Below, one piece after another: positions 15,379-24,051 of a DNA stretch of 49,386 nt. The notes below the pieces were generated by a model. That model worked only from the letters and a program-made list of their open reading frames with translations, did no database searches and was not told the origin of the DNA. The translations under genes and the position numbers were made by a program. The DNA comes from Blastocatellia bacterium (GTDB taxonomy: Bacteria > Acidobacteriota > Blastocatellia > Pyrinomonadales > Pyrinomonadaceae). Position 1 is the first letter of the stretch. Each line of letters begins with the position of its first letter. The DNA lies in contig DNNE01000049.1 of the NCBI GenBank assembly GCA_003487805.1, positions 28,023 through 77,408 on the forward strand. The letters run 5' to 3'.

Positions 15379-17136
15379 TCATTTCCCGGTTGTAGATGCC
15401 GGAATCTCGATCCACAACATGGCGCTTCCCGTGCGGGCCGTCTGCCGGTCCCGAACGGCGACCCGCACCTGATAAATACCGGCCGGCAACCTTAGTGTCT
15501 GTGTCCATTTCACGTAACGATTGCTTGCTCCCACGGCGGCGCGAGGGATTTCGAGTCTCTGTTTGAAACTCGAGAAGAGTCCACGATCATCCAGCGCCAT
15601 TCCCAGAACATCAACGACGGCGCCCTGCTTTTCTCCAGCTTCAAAGTTCAGCATTTCAGAATCCAGCTGCATCAGGATGTTGAGTTCGGGGCCCTTCTCG
15701 GTTTTTGAGAGAGTGGCCGAAACGGAAGTGGGCAGATCCCGGCGCGGATAGAGCGAGCCGAGGGCGCCGCGAAGTTCGTCCTCAGGTGCGCCGGTCGCAG
15801 AGACGATCGGCTTGACTGATTCAGCCGGCTTCAAATCAAAGAAGTGCCGCCGCATCCTCACCCGCAGATCGGGCCGGTCTTTGATCGAAATTTCGACCCG
15901 CGATTTTCCGGCTCGCTGATTTTCTGAGTCAGGTCTCCACGCCAGCAGGTAGTAAGAAGAGCTTTCGGCCAGCGCCTGTGAGAGCCCGTCGTCCAGGGCG
16001 TTGGAATTCAAGTAAGAACGGCCGCCCGTTTCGTCCGCCAGAGTTTCCAAAGGCTCCTGTGGAGCCTTATCTTCGATCAAACTTCGCCAGGCAGTTCCTC
16101 CACCCGTATCAGGAAAATCGCTCCGCGAGACGTCCGCGCCCGGACCAAAAACATTCGCCCGCGTGCCGAGGGAATAAATTACCGCGCCTACCCGCGCGGC
16201 TTCACCGCTGACGCGCTGCATTACCTCGAGACCGTTGGACCTCTTGGTGTCGACTACAAAACCATCTGAAATAAAGAAGACAACTTTCCGTCCGGCGAGC
16301 GGCGCAGTCGAGCGAACAAAACTTTCAAGCCGCGAAAGCGTCTCGAGTTCAGCAACCTTCGCCTGTGCATTGATTTGACTCACTCGATTTTTCACCATGG
16401 TAGCCGCACCGATGGGACTCTTCATTTGATACTCGCGCATGGTCTCGGCGACCAGATAGGTAAACAGACCACGGTCGCTGTGGTTGGCGACCATGTTGGC
16501 GTCGACTTCGCTGATGTAAACGTGGCTGGCCGTCGACTCTGTAACGGATTTCGCGCGAATTCGACTGATGGCCTCGCGCAGGACGGCTTTGTTGTCGGTG
16601 AGTTGCTGGAGAAATCCGATCCCGCCGCTGGTCGAAATGATCGCCACGCGATCTCCGGTAACCATCTTGTTATCTACGAACCTCGTCAGGAGCGCCCGCG
16701 CGCGTGTCAGACTGTCACCTGCCAGGTGCACATCGTCAACGAAGAAAAATATTGTTCGGCCGCGAGCCGGCTCGGTGGTTGCGCCGGCAACCGGCGTCGT
16801 TGTGGTGCCCGGCTTTGCCTGACGCGCCGCACTTAACTGTTTCGCTTCGTTCGCGGCGCCGGTGGCGACTTGATCAAAGAAAAGAAGAGTCTGCGCCTTG
16901 CCATCGACTCTTAATTGAAACTGCTCGGGTGACAGGCCTTCGATGAGTCGGCCGCGCCGGTCAACCACCGTGACATCGGTTTGAATCAGCTCAGTCTTTA
17001 CGCGAATGACGTCGTCATCGGATGTGGACGGCTTTGTTTGAGAAGGCTTTTGCGCCTGCGTGCCCGAACTGAGAATGATCAGGCACACGAGTAAGAGAAG
17101 GATTTTGAGGGGAGAGCGGCCGATGAATTCTTGCAT
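15379..17136 (-). CDS. Exported VWFA-related protein, acidobacterial type
   Basis: 585 residues from the ATG at 17136; an upstream start at 17178 would overlap the next gene. Residues about 9-28 form a signal peptide. The conserved opening VKTELIQTDVTVVDRRGRLIEGLSPEQFQL is typical of the VWFA-related proteins expanded in Acidobacteriota. A von Willebrand A-like domain follows (TIFFFVDDVHL, then VVFFISDGFVVDT and ETLADETGGRSYLNS). The DxSxS MIDAS motif is not intact (VDDVHLAG instead), so metal binding is doubtful. The C-terminal third is beta-rich. Function in the organism is unknown, presumably extracellular or periplasmic adhesion. A broken relative lies at 18091. Confidence 0.88.
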   Translation of the reverse strand: MQEFIGRSPLKILLLLVCLIILSSGTQAQKPSQTKPSTSDDDVIRVKTELIQTDVTVVDRRGRLIEGLSPEQFQLRVDGKAQTLLFFDQVATGAANEAKQLSAARQAKPGTTTTPVAGATTEPARGRTIFFFVDDVHLAGDSLTRARALLTRFVDNKMVTGDRVAIISTSGGIGFLQQLTDNKAVLREAISRIRAKSVTESTASHVYISEVDANMVANHSDRGLFTYLVAETMREYQMKSPIGAATMVKNRVSQINAQAKVAELETLSRLESFVRSTAPLAGRKVVFFISDGFVVDTKRSNGLEVMQRVSGEAARVGAVIYSLGTRANVFGPGADVSRSDFPDTGGGTAWRSLIEDKAPQEPLETLADETGGRSYLNSNALDDGLSQALAESSSYYLLAWRPDSENQRAGKSRVEISIKDRPDLRVRMRRHFFDLKPAESVKPIVSATGAPEDELRGALGSLYPRRDLPTSVSATLSKTEKGPELNILMQLDSEMLNFEAGEKQGAVVDVLGMALDDRGLFSSFKQRLEIPRAAVGASNRYVKWTQTLRLPAGIYQVRVAVRDRQTARTGSAMLWIEIPASTTGK

Positions 17137-17174
17137 TTGCAGCCGCCTTTCGAATCTGACGTAACGTATCCTAA

Positions 17175-17555
17175 TCAATTATTGGGATCGCCGCAATTTT
17201 CTTCGGTCCAACTCGTCAGCGAATATTGGTTCTGAAGATTTCGATAGACAACTACGCGCACAAACTCCGTCGTTTCGGCCTCGTCATCCGTTTTGTGATA
17301 ACCAACCTTCAGGCAAAGACGGTAGTTGATTCCGGCGACCGTTTGCGTTTCCGCGTGCTCGATTGAAACAAGCTTGTAACTCATTTCTTTCTTCTCTGAC
17401 TCAGCTTTAACGGCAAACTCGGCCGCGGCGGCCGCGCCCTCGTCGGCTTTGTCGATCTCGCGATAGCCGCCGGTTCGCTGCGCCGACACGATGGTCCAGG
17501 TAAACACGAACAGAGCGACGGACAGAATCGCGATCAGAGTTAGACTTCGCTTCAT
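17175..17555 (-). CDS. Exported cystatin-like protein
   Basis: 126 residues from the internal ATG at 17555, which places the signal peptide (residues 3-25) at the N-terminus; an earlier ATG at 17591 is also possible. The mature part has the three elements of the cystatin inhibitory wedge: a Gly pair near the start (Gly29-Gly30), QTVAG at 71-75 (cystatin QxVxG) and a Trp in the second hairpin (LTSWTEEN near the C-terminus). EFAV before the helix end also fits. Cystatins block papain-like cysteine proteases; bacterial members are uncommon. It lies 38 bases upstream of the VWFA gene and is probably co-transcribed with it. Inhibitory activity is inferred. Confidence 0.75.
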   Translation of the reverse strand: MKRSLTLIAILSVALFVFTWTIVSAQRTGGYREIDKADEGAAAAAEFAVKAESEKKEMSYKLVSIEHAETQTVAGINYRLCLKVGYHKTDDEAETTEFVRVVVYRNLQNQYSLTSWTEENCGDPNN

Positions 17556-17645
17556 CTTCACACCTCCGTAACCGCACGTTGAACTAAACATTAGTCAATT
17601 CTTCTTCCGTATGAGCGGCGTCGGCCCACATGGTAGCCTGCCACA

Positions 17646-18041
17646 TTATTTGAAATAAGACGAACAAGCCTTTCGCTTCAACGAGTGCGACTGTCCGCTC
17701 GCGTCCTTGAGCGCCAATCCAGCCGCAGTGACGGTGCCGGTGTATTTGTCATCGCCGAGACTGAAAGACACGCTCTTACCTTTGACGTCCGCCGGTACGA
17801 ATTCCGGTTTAGGATCTTCCGCGCCGCCCTGCGCAACCTGCACGATCGCATAATAGCCGCCGCCGGCGGGAACAATGACTACGCGCATGCCTTCCAGATC
17901 GCCCGAACCTCTACCGACAGTAAAGTTCTCGTAAACGCCGGCGACGGTCACCATCGGTTGCCCGAAGTTCCTGGTAATCGCCCCTGTCAATACGACAACA
18001 CAAATGATCGAAAACAGAATTGCGCGAGTAGTTAACTTCAT
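17646..18041 (-). CDS. Small exported protein of unknown function
   Basis: 131 residues with an N-terminal signal peptide (about residues 8-24). The rest is a small beta-rich domain (VTVAGVYENFTVGRGSGDLEGMRVVIVPAGGGYYAIVQVAQGG). The C-terminus is basic, with a single Cys. I do not recognise a family. It lies in a minus-strand group of exported proteins, 90 bases upstream of the cystatin-like gene. Confidence 0.7.
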   Translation of the reverse strand: MKLTTRAILFSIICVVVLTGAITRNFGQPMVTVAGVYENFTVGRGSGDLEGMRVVIVPAGGGYYAIVQVAQGGAEDPKPEFVPADVKGKSVSFSLGDDKYTGTVTAAGLALKDASGQSHSLKRKACSSYFK

Positions 18042-18090
18042 CTAATTCTCCTCAATGATTATTCAACTGAAAATCTAGCTCTTTGCGCGG

Positions 18091-18306
18091 CTACTGCTCG
18101 CCGTTTAGCGTGAGGACGAATTGTTCACGTTTCAATCCGTCGACAAAGCGACCGCGACGATCAAAAACCATCACATCGGTTTGGACCAGCTCGGTATTGA
18201 CGCGGACTACGTCATCGGGTGGTTGCTGCGATCCAGCATTTGTCTGTGCCCGGAGAGCGACACTCGTGCTCAGACAGAGGTACAAAAGCGCCGGGTACAG
18301 AACCAT
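18091..18306 (-). pseudogene. N-terminal fragment of a VWFA-related protein
   Basis: About 70 residues. A signal peptide (MVLYPALLYLCLSTSVALRA) is followed by DVVRVNTELVQTDVMVFDRR and GRFVDGLKREQFVLTLNGEQ. This closely parallels the start of the intact VWFA protein at 15379-17136. The frame ends in TAG immediately after the first domain segment and no continuation is found in any frame before the next gene. It appears to be a truncated paralog next to the RAYT gene. Confidence 0.75.
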
Positions 18307-18361
18307 CCGCGCTAGCGGATGGGTACCCAACCAGGGCAGGCACCAAGCCGAATGGCGTGTG

Positions 18362-18886
18362 TTATTCAATATCGTTCACCGCTGATATCGGGTCACCTTG
18401 ATCCAACTCGACATAATCAATAGCATTTTGAAGGTCCGTGTCAGTCCACAAGTATCTTTTACTACCACGATCCGCCCAGGGGCTGTTTGAAAGTGACCAC
18501 TGATTGCACCTTCTCAGATCACGAGTGGCGTGCGACTTAAGCGCATTCAAGACTCTACCTGGACCGCAGGCTGCCCCAACGACGGCATGTACGTGATTTG
18601 TTCTTACGTTTGTTTTATACAGCCGCCAACCCCGAACATCGCATGTTCGTTCAATCGATTCCTTAATCAAAGCTCGCTGTTTCTTCGTCAGCTTGACTGG
18701 CGCGCTCTTAAGTCGCGTTTCATTGTGGGCCAGCCATTTTTGGTTCGGCGCGATCAACGGAGCGCCGTATCGATTGTTGTGTCTGTCTACCGAACCTCTG
18801 TGATCGCCGTGTAACCAAGTGCCATAAGTGCGAAACGTAATGAGATATCCAAGCGGCGTGTGGTCCTCATTGAATTCCTTTTCCAT
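18362..18886 (-). CDS. REP-associated tyrosine transposase (RAYT, Y1_Tnp)
   Basis: 174 residues related to IS200/IS605 TnpA but of the solitary REP-associated type. The N-terminal block TYGTWLHGDHRGSVDRHNN is typical. The HUH metal site is NHVH (His98, His100), and the catalytic tyrosine is probably Tyr158 in DLQNAIDYVE. RAYTs nick and mobilise REP palindromes; they are not flanked by classic IS ends. Just beyond its 5' end lies a perfect inverted pair of REP-like hairpins (18916-19092). The C-terminus is short, so it may be intact or slightly trimmed. Confidence 0.88.
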   Translation of the reverse strand: MEKEFNEDHTPLGYLITFRTYGTWLHGDHRGSVDRHNNRYGAPLIAPNQKWLAHNETRLKSAPVKLTKKQRALIKESIERTCDVRGWRLYKTNVRTNHVHAVVGAACGPGRVLNALKSHATRDLRRCNQWSLSNSPWADRGSKRYLWTDTDLQNAIDYVELDQGDPISAVNDIE

Positions 18887-18915
18887 TGAAGACAGTCAAT
18901 GCTAAGAGCGGCCGG

Positions 18916-19092
18916 TACGGAACCGCTTGCGCCAGCAAGCGGGTAATCGAGAGCGGCTACATATTGATAGCCAGTTCACCTCTGCCAAGATCGTTCCTCA
19001 TCGCCGAGGCCAGCAATTAGTGCCGCAATTATCTTAGTCCAGCTCGCATCGATATCGTGATTGACCCGCTTGCTGGCGCAAGCGGTTCCGTA
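18916..19092. repeat. REPIN: inverted pair of REP hairpins beside the RAYT
   Basis: Bases 18916-18944 and 19064-19092 are exact 29-base reverse complements. Each contains an 8-bp stem CCGCTTGC/GCAAGCGG with a GCCA or TGGC loop, preceded by TACGGAA on the left copy. The 119-base spacer has no gene. A REP doublet in opposite orientation next to a RAYT is the arrangement known as a REPIN. Confidence 0.9.
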
Positions 19093-19099
19093 TCATTCC

Positions 19100-20677
19100 T
19101 CAAGGTCGCTTGCCGGCCCTCACAAACGCCTTCTCAATCGCCGCGCGCAATCCTTCACCGGAAAAATCCGTGAGCATGACCCCGTTGATAAAAAATGTCG
19201 GCGTGGCTTCGACTCCGTAGCCGTCGCCGTCTTCCATATCGTGGCGCACGACGGGTTCATACTTGGCGGAATCAAACTCAGCGTCGAACTGTTTGCGATC
19301 CAGTCCGGCCTGACTCGCATACTTCTTGAGCGAGTCGCGATCGAGCGTGTTCTGGTTCTTGAACAACAGATCGATGTACTCCCAGAATTTTCCCTGGGCT
19401 TTGGCGGCCTCAGCGGCTTGCGCGGCGTTGTACGCATTCGGATGCACCGTCGTCAACGGGAAATTTCGCATCACGAAATGCACGCGAGTTCCGTAAGACT
19501 TCAGTACGTCCTCGGCGATTGGATACATGCCGCCACAGGCGGAGCATTGAAAGTCAGTGAACTCGACCACCGTAACCGGTGAGTTCACATCGCCGCGCGA
19601 TGCGCCGGTGCCGAGATTGATGGTCAAGACCGGCGGTTCGGGTTCTCGCAAAAGCAACTGGAGTTTGGCGCTGGTGCGCAACTTATTGGCTAGCGCGACT
19701 TCCAACTGTTCCTGTTGCTCCTGCTGCAGGTAAGTAATGATCGCCATGCGCGCGCCCGCCAGATCGGTCTTGATGTTGGCTTTATTGGCTTCGTAGAACT
19801 TTGAAACTTCGGTCTCGGTGGGCGCTTTGAGCTTTTCGGTTACTTCAGTGCGGATGATTTCTTCCGGGCCCACTTTGCGTTTGTTGGCCTCGGACACGAT
19901 CAGCATGTCGTTGATTTTTCGATCGAGAATGTCTTTGCGCAGCGCGTAAATCCGCATCTGCATCTTGAAGGTGTAGGACTTCATGCGGGTGTTGATGGCG
20001 TCGACGCGCAGAGGATCACCATTGACCGAAACCAACACCGTGCCCGGCGCCAGATTCGGCGTATTCACATCAGCAGTCTTGCTGACGACGTTCGTCATTT
20101 TTAGACGATTGACCAACGCGCCATACAATTCTTCCTTGCGCTGGTTAAGAATGAAGTTGACCAGCTCAGTCCTTACCGAATCGAGGTCGGCATTTCCGAT
20201 TTGATTGCGATTCGCATCATAGGCGGCCTTGATTTCCTGTTCAGTCGGAGTCGCGACCTTCGAGTTAATCTCGATCTCAACAAAGTCATTCGCAGTCTTC
20301 CCGCGCTTCCTGGCTTCGGCGGCGACGAGCATTGAGTTCACGCGAGCATCAACGGCGCGCTGTCGCGCTTCGTTCATGGCTTTTGCCGGATCGACGTAGT
20401 AGTCGCGCAGATATGGATCCGGATTGCGCATGATCGCAGCGCTCACATCGCCCTCGACATCCGACGCCGAAATAGCCGTGCCATCAATGATCGCGACGCT
20501 CGGCGACGCTGGATCGGCATTAGGAGTTGGCGAAGGGGCAGCGGTTGGCATCGGCGTCGCCGCTGGTTTCTGGGGGGAGGGCCTCGATGTTGCTCTGCGG
20601 CGCGGAGTCTGCGCCGCAATAACGATAAACAAGAGCAGGGCAGCAAATGCTGCGAGAATAAATCTGGGTAAATTCAT
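19100..20677 (-). CDS. Exported DsbA/BdbD-type oxidoreductase with SurA-like N-terminal region
   Basis: 525 residues. A signal peptide or anchor (3-22) is followed by a Pro-rich linker (30-60). Two helical segments (about 62-200 and 212-340) resemble SurA N-terminal chaperone modules (VAIIDGTAISASDVEGDV; VLVSVNGDPLRVDAI). The C-terminal domain (about 350-520) is a thioredoxin-like DsbA fold with Cys378-x-x-Cys381 (FQCSACGGM) and the cis-Pro loop GVEATPTFFINGV. It should form or shuffle disulfides in exported proteins. The fusion of a folding module to the redox domain is known in related bacteria. It starts next to the REPIN. Confidence 0.88.
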   Translation of the reverse strand: MNLPRFILAAFAALLLFIVIAAQTPRRRATSRPSPQKPAATPMPTAAPSPTPNADPASPSVAIIDGTAISASDVEGDVSAAIMRNPDPYLRDYYVDPAKAMNEARQRAVDARVNSMLVAAEARKRGKTANDFVEIEINSKVATPTEQEIKAAYDANRNQIGNADLDSVRTELVNFILNQRKEELYGALVNRLKMTNVVSKTADVNTPNLAPGTVLVSVNGDPLRVDAINTRMKSYTFKMQMRIYALRKDILDRKINDMLIVSEANKRKVGPEEIIRTEVTEKLKAPTETEVSKFYEANKANIKTDLAGARMAIITYLQQEQQEQLEVALANKLRTSAKLQLLLREPEPPVLTINLGTGASRGDVNSPVTVVEFTDFQCSACGGMYPIAEDVLKSYGTRVHFVMRNFPLTTVHPNAYNAAQAAEAAKAQGKFWEYIDLLFKNQNTLDRDSLKKYASQAGLDRKQFDAEFDSAKYEPVVRHDMEDGDGYGVEATPTFFINGVMLTDFSGEGLRAAIEKAFVRAGKRP

Positions 20678-21006
20678 TAGGGGTATCTTTCTGCCGGGAC
20701 AGCGGCTTCCTTGTCCGCACCTCTACCAGCTATTTGGAGCACGATAATATTTGAAGACGGGAAGTTCGGCAAAACCCGGTGTGTCTCAGTTTGGCTATGC
20801 GCGTCTTTGCGCCTTCGCGTCTTTGCGTGAGATTCACTCCTGGGTACAACATTCTCACGCAAAGGCGCAGAGCCGCAAAGAAAAACCGCAAAGTAAGACA
20901 CTACTCAGGACCCGGCGGTTGTGTGCGAATTTACAGCCTCTCGTTCTTCATCCTCAGCAGCTTTGCCTAAAAATGATTCATACAACTCGGCATAGCCGCA
21001 AGCTGA
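20678..21006. other. Intergenic region with an inverted repeat
   Basis: No coding sequence is convincing in this 329-base gap upstream of both flanking minus-strand genes. Its main content is the inverted repeat at 20805-20880. Confidence 0.5.
20805..20880. repeat. Inverted repeat (CTTTGCG...CGCAAAG type)
   Basis: Arms 20805-20832 and 20853-20880 are imperfect reverse complements of about 28 bases around a 20-base spacer. The inner part, CTTTGCGTGAGA / TCTCACGCAAAG, is perfect. This type of palindrome is common in large soil-bacterial genomes. Confidence 0.75.
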
Positions 21007-22677
21007 TCAACCAGGACTTGCCAGTTTCCTCACCGTTTCCAGCGTATCGATCTCATCAACATTTTTGTCGGGCCGCAAGCGCACGATGCGCGGAAAGCGC
21101 AGCGCATAGCCGCTCTTGTGACGGTTGGATGGCTGGACCCGATCAAAAGTTACTTCCAAAACTATACGCGGCTCGACGACGCGAACCCGGCCGTGCGCGA
21201 ACTCCTGAATTGTGTGGGCGCGAAACCATTCGGTCATCTCGGAGATCTCGACATCGGTCAAGCCTGAATAAGCCTTGCCGATATTTAAGAGTTCGGGCTC
21301 CGCATCGGATCGCCGCACCGCGAAGGTGTAATCGGAAAGAACGTGGCGGCGCTTACCGTGGCCGAGCTCGACAGTGGTGACCACCACATCCAGAGTCGCC
21401 AAAGCCTTCTTCAGTTTCAACCACTCGCGTCCGCGCCGTCCCGGCTTATAGGACGAAACGGGATCTTTAATCATCAAGCCTTCGTTACCGCGCGCCCGCG
21501 CGGCGTCAAATTCGTCGTCAAGCGCCGAGACATCTCTGAATCGTTTGGCCCGGGACAGTCGGAGCCGCTCGCTATCACTCGTGATACTGATCAGCTCTTC
21601 CAGTTTTGCCCGTCGCGTCTGCAGTTCGTCGTTTATCATCACGCGCCCCGTCGCATAAAGCAGATCCCACGCGACGAAGACGACGGGAGTGCTCGCCTGT
21701 AATTCTTCGCTCACCACCTTCCGGCCCAGACGTTTTTGCAGATCGCTGAAGGGCAAAATCTCTTCGCCACGCGCCGTGATGATCTCGCCGTCAAGGATGG
21801 CATCTGTTGGCAAAGCCGCGAGCGGCACACGCAGTTCGGGAAATCGCATCGACATCTCGTCGAGCGTGCGCGAGTAGATCGCCACTCTTCCATCTTGCAC
21901 ATGCGCCTGCGCGCGAACGCCATCGAACTTGTCTTCGACGAAGAATTCGTCCGGCATGGTGCGGGCAATGTCCGCGAGGTCGGACGCCGGCGTCGCCAGC
22001 ATAAATTTCAGCGGATGAAACAAACGCATCTCGACAGTGTGCAACGCGCCGGCTCGCGCGCGCACCGCGGCCTCACCGATATCGCCGCGCAGCATGTTGG
22101 CCATTGAAACTGATGCCAACGGCTGTTTGAAGGCGCGGGCGAGCGCATCTTCGACCAGGCCTTCGCGCAGACCGATACGAAGATCGCCTGAGAGCAACTT
22201 CACCAGATACTTCGCTTCCAATGGTGTCGCTTTCCGAAGCACGGTCGTGAGAAGGTCGGTCTTCGCGTTCTTACCGCGCGTGCTGCTTAATCGCGACAAC
22301 AACTGGTCGGTGTCGGCGAGTGTGAGAGCCGCTTCATTGCCCGGCTTCGCTTCACTAAAAACCTCAAACGCGACATCCCCCGCATCACCCCAGCGAGCAT
22401 AGCGAGGGCCCAGACTCGCCGGGTCAACGCCGGTCGCGAGGCAGATCGCCTGGCCCAGAATGCTGCCGCCGACATTGGTGGTGCGCACGTCGCTTTGCGC
22501 GAACTGCTGGCCGGCGAAGTAACGCGCCGCGCGCGTCAGGTCTTCATCCGGAAGCTGATCGAAGTAATCGCCGAGCAGCTTTGCCTTTTGCAGTTTTTTA
22601 GTGGTGCCGGAAACAGCTTCGGCGGTTTGGGCGAAGCTTTCGAGGGAGTTGGGCGGTAGCGTTGCGGACGACTTCAT
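21007..22677 (-). CDS. ATP-dependent DNA ligase
   Basis: A 556-residue three-domain ligase of the archaeal/eukaryotic type. Residues about 1-210 form the DNA-binding domain. The nucleotidyltransferase domain has motif I EDKFDGVR with catalytic Lys250, motif III-like YSRTLDE and motif V LMIKDPVSSYKPGRRGREWLK. The C-terminal OB-fold ends at about residue 540. The enzyme seals nicks using ATP; bacterial copies act in repair beside the essential NAD-dependent LigA. It starts three bases after the stop of the cobalamin-binding gene, so they form one transcript. Confidence 0.93.
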   Translation of the reverse strand: MKSSATLPPNSLESFAQTAEAVSGTTKKLQKAKLLGDYFDQLPDEDLTRAARYFAGQQFAQSDVRTTNVGGSILGQAICLATGVDPASLGPRYARWGDAGDVAFEVFSEAKPGNEAALTLADTDQLLSRLSSTRGKNAKTDLLTTVLRKATPLEAKYLVKLLSGDLRIGLREGLVEDALARAFKQPLASVSMANMLRGDIGEAAVRARAGALHTVEMRLFHPLKFMLATPASDLADIARTMPDEFFVEDKFDGVRAQAHVQDGRVAIYSRTLDEMSMRFPELRVPLAALPTDAILDGEIITARGEEILPFSDLQKRLGRKVVSEELQASTPVVFVAWDLLYATGRVMINDELQTRRAKLEELISITSDSERLRLSRAKRFRDVSALDDEFDAARARGNEGLMIKDPVSSYKPGRRGREWLKLKKALATLDVVVTTVELGHGKRRHVLSDYTFAVRRSDAEPELLNIGKAYSGLTDVEISEMTEWFRAHTIQEFAHGRVRVVEPRIVLEVTFDRVQPSNRHKSGYALRFPRIVRLRPDKNVDEIDTLETVRKLASPG

Positions 22678-22680
22678 CGA

Positions 22681-23610
22681 TCAAGACTTCATCAGATGTG
22701 CGGGCACTCGTACGGCTTGCGAATCATCCGGCGCGCCGAATATTTCAGGGTGCAAAATCCGGGCGAGGATTTCAACTCCATCAACCACGCGCGGGCCGGG
22801 CCGGCTGAAATAGGAAGTCGCATCAGTCGCCCAAACCGCGTTGTCTTTCACGGCGGGCAGATCGTTCCAGCCGGCGGGCAATTTCGCGCCAGGCAGCTGT
22901 CGCAAAATATCTTCCTTGTAATAACCGCAGGGAATCAAAACGATTACTTCCGGAGCGTAGGCGCGAATCTCTTCCGCATTGGTCGTCACGCTGCGTTCGC
23001 CGGCTTTGCCAAAAGCAGCGTCGCCGCCGGCGATGGCTACTTGTTCGGGGACCCAATGACCGGGAGCAAAGGGCGGCTCCAACCATTCGAGCATCAACGC
23101 GCGCGGGCGGTGATCCAAATCCGCGGTCTTGGCTTTGATGCGATCGAGCCGGGCGGTAAGACTGCTGACTAACTGATCCGCTTCGCTTGAGCGAGCGGTA
23201 AGCTCGCCGACCATAGAGATGTTTTCAAAGATGTCCTCGATCGTATTTGGCTCGAGCGAGACGACTTTTACGTCAGCTTCAAACATGCGCGCGGCGCGTT
23301 CGACGGTCTTGTAACTGACGGCACAAACTTCACAAAGCTCCTGCGTCAGGATCAAGTCCGGATTAAGTGCGCGCAGCCTTGCTTCGTCGAGATCATAGAT
23401 TGATCCATGACCATCCAGCTGAGATCGCACGGCGTGATCGATCTCTTTGCTTGTCATGGTTTCATGAGAGATGCGACTGGCAGTCAGGCGCGGTTTGTCG
23501 ACGGCAGCGGCCGGATAGTCGCATTCGTGAGTAATGCCGACCAGCTCGGCGTCCAGCCCGAGCGCGCAGACAATCTCAGTTGTCGAAGGTAACAACGAAA
23601 CGATTCGCAT
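22681..23610 (-). CDS. Cobalamin-binding protein, BtuF-like (cytoplasmic form)
   Basis: 309 residues of the periplasmic-binding-protein fold for metal chelates. The start MRIVSLLPSTTEIVCALGL and the internal segment SLEPNTIEDIFENI are typical of the cobalamin-binding BtuF-like group, and QELCEVCAVSYKTVER carries a CxxC pair seen in this subfamily. There is no signal peptide, so it may be cytoplasmic, unlike true BtuF. No BtuC or BtuD gene is nearby. It is tightly coupled to the DNA ligase (3-base gap). The ligand is inferred from the family. Confidence 0.85.
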   Translation of the reverse strand: MRIVSLLPSTTEIVCALGLDAELVGITHECDYPAAAVDKPRLTASRISHETMTSKEIDHAVRSQLDGHGSIYDLDEARLRALNPDLILTQELCEVCAVSYKTVERAARMFEADVKVVSLEPNTIEDIFENISMVGELTARSSEADQLVSSLTARLDRIKAKTADLDHRPRALMLEWLEPPFAPGHWVPEQVAIAGGDAAFGKAGERSVTTNAEEIRAYAPEVIVLIPCGYYKEDILRQLPGAKLPAGWNDLPAVKDNAVWATDATSYFSRPGPRVVDGVEILARILHPEIFGAPDDSQAVRVPAHLMKS

Positions 23611-24051
23611 AAGAGTTTGTGGTAGAAGAGAGTGCGTGAGCTGCAGGAGAGTGTCAAGACGCCGTGCCTACATCGGGAGTAGGTCCAGGGTAGTCGGGCC
23701 AAAGACAAGGAAGCGGCAACGAAAGGGTTTCAGTCCGCGGAGCGGACGTCAGCATAAAGCCTGGGGCGTCAGCCCCAGGTTAAGAACAAGAACGAGAAGT
23801 GAGCTCGCGAAGCGGGCGATAGCCCTTACGCTTAAGATCGGTTCATGTGATTCAACTGCCACCCGCTCCGCGGGCTTGGTTTACTTTTGCTCACGCAAGC
23901 CTGGGGCTAACGCCCCAGGCTTTATGCTGACGTCCGCTCCGCGGACTCGCAGCATCAACGATACCCGCCCGGTCTGTACCTCACGCTTCAGTCCGCGTTA
24001 CAATCTTTTTGCAGCACAAGAGCGTCTAAAGCTTAAGGCGCGGTCAGCATT
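23611..24051. other. Intergenic region dominated by a large inverted repeat
   Basis: This 441-base gap lies between the divergent cobalamin-binding and tatA genes. No gene is supported. It contains the 48-base-arm inverted repeat at 23732-23947 and must hold the promoters of both neighbours. Confidence 0.5.
23732..23947. repeat. Large inverted repeat with 48-base arms
   Basis: Arms 23732-23779 and 23900-23947 are reverse complements with one mismatch, separated by 120 bases. Each arm contains two smaller hairpins (GTCCGCGGAGCGGAC and CCTGGGGC...GCCCCAGG). The spacer also holds hairpin sequences (CCGCTCCGCGG). It looks like a composite palindromic or MITE-like element without an ORF. Confidence 0.88.

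Noticed and set aside
18362..18886. A complete IS200/IS605 insertion sequence
   Set aside because: No TnpB gene and no IS-type ends; motifs and the adjacent REP pair fit a domesticated RAYT instead.
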